A stretch of DNA of 11,713 bases, from positions 370,636 through 382,348 of the forward strand of contig GG745371.1 of the NCBI GenBank assembly GCA_000151295.1, written 5' to 3'. Below are positions 7,979 through 11,713 of the stretch, piece after piece. Below the pieces are notes generated by a model. It ran no database searches. It was not told the DNA's origin and was given only the letters and a program-made list of their open reading frames with translations. The stretch is from Allomyces macrogynus ATCC 38327 (lineage: Eukaryota; Blastocladiomycota; Blastocladiomycetes; Blastocladiales; Blastocladiaceae). Within the stretch, counting starts at the first letter, position 1, and every line of letters starts with the position of its first letter. The position numbers and the translations under genes were made by a program.

Positions 7979-8508
7979 ATCAGCAATGTCTCAGTGGGCT
8001 CAAGCTTGATGATTTTCATGTGAATGAGACCAACTCACACAAGGCTCTTCTCAAGTGCACAGCCTGCTTGTACCCTGTTGTTGTGCATTGGCCACCAAGT
8101 TCCATGTTGAGCGCCTTGGCACTGTCCTTTTCATCATGTTTAATGTCTTCATTGTCTCAGAGCTCTGCACACTGCAGCAAGCCAGTCTCCCAATTGCACC
8201 AGCAGGCAGTCCCATTGGTGGCTGCATTGCAGTCTGTGAGATGCATGACCATCAGGGGGGAAGGGTCCAGTCTCATTACTGTGGGTGATGGGGCTCATGT
8301 TGCAGTGGATGTGTGAGTTGCTGCTCAATGCTCTCCACAGCACCAAGTATGACATGCTTGGCATCTGCAAATTGCATGAAGTGGACCAATCACAGTGCAA
8401 GCATGCAGTGTGCATGTTTTTGAGCAGTTGGCTTATGACAAGAATGTGGGGATGGGTGGTGCTGTGCTTGGCAACAATATTGTCTATTTTGTGATGAGCA
8501 GTGGGTGA

Positions 8509-8520
8509 GGGGGGGGGGGG
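8509..8520 (+). repeat. Poly-G tract, 12 G
   Basis: Twelve consecutive G within the transposon block, just before the pogo-like relic, in the same class as the other C/G homopolymers of the window. It could have broken a reading frame by slippage. Confidence 0.85.
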
Positions 8521-8563
8521 TCTGGTGGTGCTCCTAGATGACAGGTGGCCTGTGGCAGGTGGC

Positions 8564-9675
8564 TTGTGGTTGGAGTGGATCAAGGAGTGGGATGTGTAGC
8601 TCAAGCAGGAGGGCTGCAAGATTTTGCTGCTTATTGATCACTGCTTGGCACACATGGACCCAGCCAAGCTTGGCCTTAAGAATATTTGCATCAAGTTTTT
8701 CCTGCCCAACTGCATGTTGGCCTTGCAGCTGTGCAATGCAGGCGTCATTTGCACTCTCAAGGCGCATTTATGTCAGCACATGGCGTTGATCTTGGACTCC
8801 CACATGGTGGCCAAGTGGGACAAGCTGAGGCAGGATGAGGAACTTGATGCAGTGCTGGATGCAGTTGGTGCCAGCATGGGTTTGTCATAGTTTGCTGATG
8901 TTTCTCTTCTCCACCCATAACAGGTAGTGTGGACTGTGTCAAGTCGGCTGTGCACAGGAACCAGTCAGCTGGGGGTGATGGTGGTCACAAGGAGGATGCA
9001 GAGGAGGACAAGGAATAGGAGGATGCTGATGTGGCAAGCAGTGCTGATGACAATGGGAATGTGGAACTGGGGCTGATTGTGGTGCAGGAGTGTGAGGCCA
9101 CTGTGCTCAAGGTGTTGGTCATGACAATTGCCAAGGCTGCAGATGGTCCAGTGTGTGGTCAAAAGTGTTGAGCATGACAATTGTCAACTGCTGGGCTCAC
9201 ACAGGGATAGTCCTGCCCCCCATGGTCACTGATCAGTGGCAGGCAAGGCCCCCCAGGCTGGCAGATTTGGATGAGTTGGGTGTATTGGAGCAGGAAATGA
9301 ACCATGACCTTGACTGGCTCACTGAAGCAACAGGCGTTTCTCATGATGTGCTTGGGATGGCAGCACATTGGTTTGATGTTGACCACTGGTCACCCAAGTT
9401 GGTTGTGGAGCAGCTGGACTGGACTGAGATTTTGTGTGAGGCAATGTTTGCCAAAGGGCTGCTTGTGCACTCCTGTCACTGCAATACCCATCAATGGGGA
9501 TGCATTGGAGGGACCTGCAGCCATTAGCATGGCTGAAAGTCTGCTGCATGAGCAGCTCCATGATGTGTACTTGGCCCTTTTTGAGGACGTGGTACTGAAA
9601 CTTGAACGCACAGGGTTCATGGACATGGTGCTCCACATCAAAATGGGCGTGGCCATGCTGCAGGTCAAAGAGTAA
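8564..9675 (+). pseudogene. pogo/Tigger-type (DDE_1) transposase relic
   Basis: GLWLEWIKEWDV, a TAG stop (8597-8599), then LKQEGCKILLLIDHCLAH match the family block W----D--M--QGRKILLLVDN--SH; the Asp codon at 8636-8638 is the conserved second catalytic residue. FFLPN, LQLCNAGVICTLKAH correspond to the block FLPPNTTS-LQPMDQGVI--FKAH, with the third catalytic Asp changed to Asn (8735-8737), 32 residues downstream. After a stop at 8888-8890 the homology resumes in another frame with WSKVLSMTIVNCWAHTGIV (from 9156), matching the family's STI-NCWRHTGIL. The tail includes LDWTEILCEAM and, in a shifted frame, GPAAISMAESLL, matching the acidic C-terminal repeats of pogo proteins, ending in a TAA at 9673-9675. 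At least one stop and two frame changes show it is dead. The N-terminal helix-turn-helix and first catalytic Asp are not recognisable. Confidence 0.78.
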
Positions 9676-9730
9676 TGTTGTGACAGTGTGGTGTGGTTAT
9701 GAGAAATGGGTGGATAGTGGGAAAGGACCA

Positions 9731-10166
9731 TGAGCAGCGTCGGATTTATTGTAATTCAAAATTTCTTGGGTATATGGATATGTGCCGATGTGTGTTTGTT
9801 GTTTGCAGTGAGTATCGTGGGTGTGTGGTGGTGCCATAACAGTGAAAAAATTGATGCACGAGGTGGAGTTGAACCAAGGCCCCAGGCTTGTGTGGCCCTG
9901 AGTGAAGATTTTCCAGAGTGATGGTCACAACACCCTCACTCTGAAAGGAACCCACTGTACCTGTTTGCGCTGTGACCAGACCAGCGCGTGGCACTGCGCT
10001 GAGGCAAGGAGAAGGACCGCTTTTCATTCATTAAAATTAGCTGTGAAGACCAAGGGCAGCGTCGGACGATACTATTTTCACGACACTCGAGAATTGCAAG
10101 TAAACCAAGAACACGAAGCATCAAAAAAAAAAAAAAAAAACAAAAAAGACACGACGACTCGCCGAC
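9731..10166. other. Gene-free segment between transposon block and uS17m
   Basis: No coding gene. CpG is intermediate to about 9950 and then normal. On the minus strand a Pol III B-box match, GGTTCAACTCC (9875-9865), is followed by six T (9850-9845), but no cloverleaf folds convincingly. A perfect 8-bp inverted repeat, CAGAGTGA/TCACTCTG, lies at 9914-9921 and 9936-9943. The 11-mer GCAGCGTCGGA occurs directly repeated at 9734-9744 and 10056-10066. An 18-nt A run lies at 10123-10140, in what is probably the 3' untranslated region of uS17m. Confidence 0.45.
10123..10140 (+). repeat. Poly-A tract, 18 A
   Basis: Eighteen A followed after one C by six more A. On the minus strand it is a T-rich stretch 27 bases after the uS17m stop codon, so it may be part of that gene's 3' end; on the plus strand it could be the tail of an old retroposed sequence. 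Neither is proven. Confidence 0.75.
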
Positions 10167-10801
10167 TCACTTGCGTGCCTTCTTGACGCGCGCCGGCGCA
10201 AACTTGCTGTAGTCCTTGATGAACCGTCGGGCAAGTAGGCCTTCATCTCGCCCGTGACCGGGTCGCGGATGCGCGTGCCCTGCTTGATCACGTCGGTCAC
10301 GGAAAAGTAGGTGACGGGGTTCAAGGGCTTGATCGACGTGATGCGACCCACGTCGCCGAGTTGCGCCTGCTTGGCCTCCGGATTCACGCAAATGAAGTTC
10401 TTGTGGACCGGGCCGAGTTAGAGGAGGGCGACCGGTGTTTCGGTGGGGGGGGGGGGGGGTGAGGCAGGGGCCGCGTCAGGAATTGCGGTCGTTCATGGAG
10501 CGGTCTTCGAGATGAGCGGTGAAGGGTGGAATGCGGACGGGGGAGAGGACGGCAGCGATTGCTCTTGCACGCTGGCGAGTGCCGACCCCCAAATTGCAAA
10601 TCGCTCGATACAAGAAATTGAGCGCGCGCACTCCCGAACAAGACCCCCAGCCATTCCACCCTGTTCCACAACCGTAGGTGAAGTTGATCATTCGGATACC
10701 TTGTGAACGCGCGGGTGCAGGCGGTGCCGTTCGACGCGGACCTTGACGCCGCCCGTCTCCATGGCCTTGATGACGGTGCCCACGAAATTTTGCCGAACCA
10801 T
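10167..10801 (-). CDS. MRPS17: Mitochondrial small-subunit ribosomal protein uS17m, two exons, one apparent base missing
   Basis: uS17m binds 16S-like rRNA in the mitochondrial small subunit. Exon 1 (10801-10700) encodes MVRQNFVGTVIKAMETGGVK to HPRVHK, 34 residues: the S17 OB-fold start, as in yeast Mrps17 (RQNFLGLV). The intron (10699-10400, 300 nt) has a GTATCC donor after AAG and an AAG acceptor, phase 0, and contains the poly-G/C tract. Exon 2 (10399-10167) continues with NFICVNPEAKQAQLGDVGRI, the conserved GDVVRI-like block, then PLNPVTYFSVTDVI and GEMKAYL. There the frame must shift by one base near 10231 to reach the basic tail ARRFIKDYSKFAPARVKKAR and the stop at 10167. As written, the exon is 233 nt, one short of a whole number of codons. 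With the base restored the protein is about 111 residues. Divergent from COX19. Confidence 0.85.
10445..10459 (+). repeat. Poly-G tract in the uS17m intron
   Basis: Fifteen consecutive G on the plus strand, C on the uS17m sense strand, inside the intron 10699-10400 and about 45 bases before its acceptor. Confidence 0.85.
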
Positions 10802-11073
10802 CGTGTCGAATGCGTGCTGTTGCGGCCAGTCCAAAAAGTCGTAATGGGCTAGATGTCGCAGGCGAGTTGAGCGGGCAAGGAACATGTCGCTGGGCAACAG
10901 CGACCGACAGCATGTCAGCTGATCGTGGGAGGCAGTTTGGAACCAAAGTTGCAGCTCGTCCACGTCGAACGATCTGTCAACACCTCTCTTCGTCAGTTCA
11001 CCCGTCCTCGCGCTGTAACGCTGAAGTCCCAACATCGTCGACGAGTTCCCTTGACCACGACCCACCGACCACC
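10802..11073. promoter_or_regulatory. Shared 272-bp divergent promoter region of MRPS17 and COX19
   Basis: The start codons of uS17m (10801, minus) and COX19 (11074, plus) face away from each other across only 272 bp. A perfect 7-bp inverted repeat, GTCGCTG-GGCAA-CAGCGAC (10886-10904), lies inside and could be a binding site for a dimeric regulator. No TATA box is obvious on either strand. The COX19 start has the strong context ACCACCATGA. Bidirectional promoter use and co-regulation are inferred from the arrangement and from the shared mitochondrial role. Confidence 0.55.
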
Positions 11074-11650
11074 ATGAGTTTTGGCGCCCCGCAAGGTGAA
11101 TGAAATGCAGCAACGATGCCAACGACACGCATCCCCGCCACTGGTTCAAGAATGATCAACTACTCACGCGCCGCATGCTCCATTTTCCCTCGACACCGAC
11201 ATAGCACTCTCGAATATCACGGTTCTCCCGCCCGAACGCGGCTCCTTTCCGCTCGACCATGACGGTAGGCCGCGCCGCGCCCGCGGCTCGGTCGATGCAC
11301 CAGAGTGTTACGATGGCTCATAAATCACGTCCTTTCCGACAGGCGAGTGCAAGAGCATCATGAAGGACTACCTGGCGTGCATGCGCAAGTCAGGCGGATC
11401 CAGCACCAAGTGCCGCAACCTGTCCAAAAAATACCTCGAGTGCCGCATGGAACGGTACGCGCGTGGTTCTGCACCGTCCCTTTTCGTGCGAGCATGGATT
11501 GACCTTGCCTTCTCACGTAGCGGCCTCATGGCGCCCGACAGATGGAGAACCTCGGGTTTCACGACAAGACCAGTGAGGTCGGCGCCAACTCGCCAAGTTA
11601 CGATAGTCATTTTTGCACTAGGCGGCCACGAGGCCGCCGTCGCGATGTAA
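11074..11650 (+). CDS. COX19: Cox19, mitochondrial twin-CX9C protein, five exons, one apparent base missing
   Basis: Cox19 is a small protein of the intermembrane space and cytosol needed for cytochrome c oxidase assembly and copper delivery. Exons: 11074-11095, 11205-11264, 11343-11454, 11521-11572 and 11622-11650. The protein starts MSFGAPQ, continues PPERGSFPLDHDGECK (a Cox19 hallmark), then carries both CX9C motifs: C30/C40 and C51/C61, ending YLECRMER. Exon 4 gives GLMAPD and, one frame over, QMENLGFHDKTS; restoring one base near 11539 places LM seven residues before LGF, exactly as in human and yeast Cox19. Exon 5 gives GHEAAVAM and a stop. The total is about 91 residues; human Cox19 has 90. 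Introns are 109, 78, 66 and 49 nt with donors GTGAAT, GTAGGC, GTACGC and GTGAGG. The missing base is probably a sequence error, though real damage cannot be excluded. Divergent partner of uS17m. Confidence 0.9.
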
Positions 11651-11713
11651 TATACAGGGAATGTGGTCCATGGACCTCGGTCTGAGCTCGTAACACGCAA
11701 AGGTCGCGCATGC
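11651..11713. other. COX19 downstream end
   Basis: The last 63 bases follow the COX19 stop codon and probably contain its 3' untranslated region. Nothing else is visible. Confidence 0.4.

Larger units (their letters stand above)
6141..9730. mobile_element. CpG-depleted block of decayed DNA transposons
   Basis: Counting by eye I find about 20 CpG dinucleotides in roughly 3.6 kb, whereas GpC, TpG and CpA are abundant and the flanking genes are CpG-rich. The change is abrupt near 6140 and near 9735. The block contains a PIF/Harbinger-type transposase relic (about 6945-7390, plus), a pogo/Tigger-type transposase relic (about 8564-9675, plus) and a minus-strand open frame (7307-7978). Segments 6141-6940 and 7979-8563 belong to the same composition class but hold nothing I can name. 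Seen: composition, homology blocks, stops and frameshifts. Inferred: repeat-directed C-to-T mutation after insertion. No convincing terminal inverted repeats were found. Confidence 0.82.

Noticed and set aside
7979..8563. Possible N-terminal half of the pogo transposase
   Set aside because: No helix-turn-helix or first catalytic Asp block could be found in any frame; left unassigned.
9845..9943. A second complete tRNA gene on the minus strand
   Set aside because: B-box match and T run are present, but T stem, anticodon stem and acceptor stem do not pair properly.
11573..11694. COX19 reading through intron 4 to a TGA at the right edge
   Set aside because: It would add a long unconserved tail, whereas the 49-nt GTGAGG...TAG intron gives the family's usual end and length.

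Overview
This is a stretch of nuclear genome from a compact, GC-rich eukaryote, most probably a fungus. The evidence is short GT-AG introns (49 to 300 nt, mostly 50 to 110) with GTATGT, GTACGT and GTAAGT donors, a Vps68-type endosomal membrane protein, and nuclear genes for a cytosolic ribosomal protein, a mitochondrial ribosomal protein and the mitochondrial twin-CX9C protein Cox19. An early-diverging zoosporic lineage (blastoclad or chytrid) would fit the base composition and transposon types, but this is a guess from style and not a sequence match.

Layout. 1-632: no recognisable gene; one 16-nt poly-C tract. 723-2450: two tandem, same-strand, three-exon genes for small secreted CAP (SCP/PR-1) domain proteins. 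They share intron positions, intron sequence and about 220 bp of promoter, so the whole transcription unit was duplicated. 3147-3581: main exon of cytosolic ribosomal protein S15/uS19 (minus strand; first exon not found). 4736-5765: five-exon VPS68-like gene (minus). 5993-6063: tRNA-Gly(CCC) or a decaying copy (minus). 6141-9730: a 3.6-kb block almost empty of CpG, holding decayed DNA transposons: a PIF/Harbinger-type transposase relic and a pogo/Tigger-type transposase relic, both on the plus strand, and a 223-codon open frame on the minus strand. 9731-10166: gene-free, with a tRNA-like B box, an 8-bp inverted repeat and a poly-A tract. 10167-10801: mitochondrial uS17m (MRPS17), two exons (minus). 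11074-11650: COX19, five exons (plus). The last two genes are divergent and share a 272-bp promoter region.

How it fits together. Most genes are single-copy housekeeping genes with no shared pathway. The exception is the uS17m/COX19 pair: both products work in mitochondria (translation of the mitochondrial genome and cytochrome c oxidase assembly), and one intergenic region probably drives both. The most striking feature is the CpG-depleted transposon block. Catalytic acidic residues of both transposases are replaced by N or K, and two of the three changes are exactly CpG to CpA. This points to methylation- or RIP-like C-to-T decay confined to repeats. Both uS17m and COX19 need one missing base restored to keep the family reading frame; recurrence in two essential genes suggests consensus errors, not dead genes. 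I found no CRISPR array, prokaryotic mobile element or toxin system.
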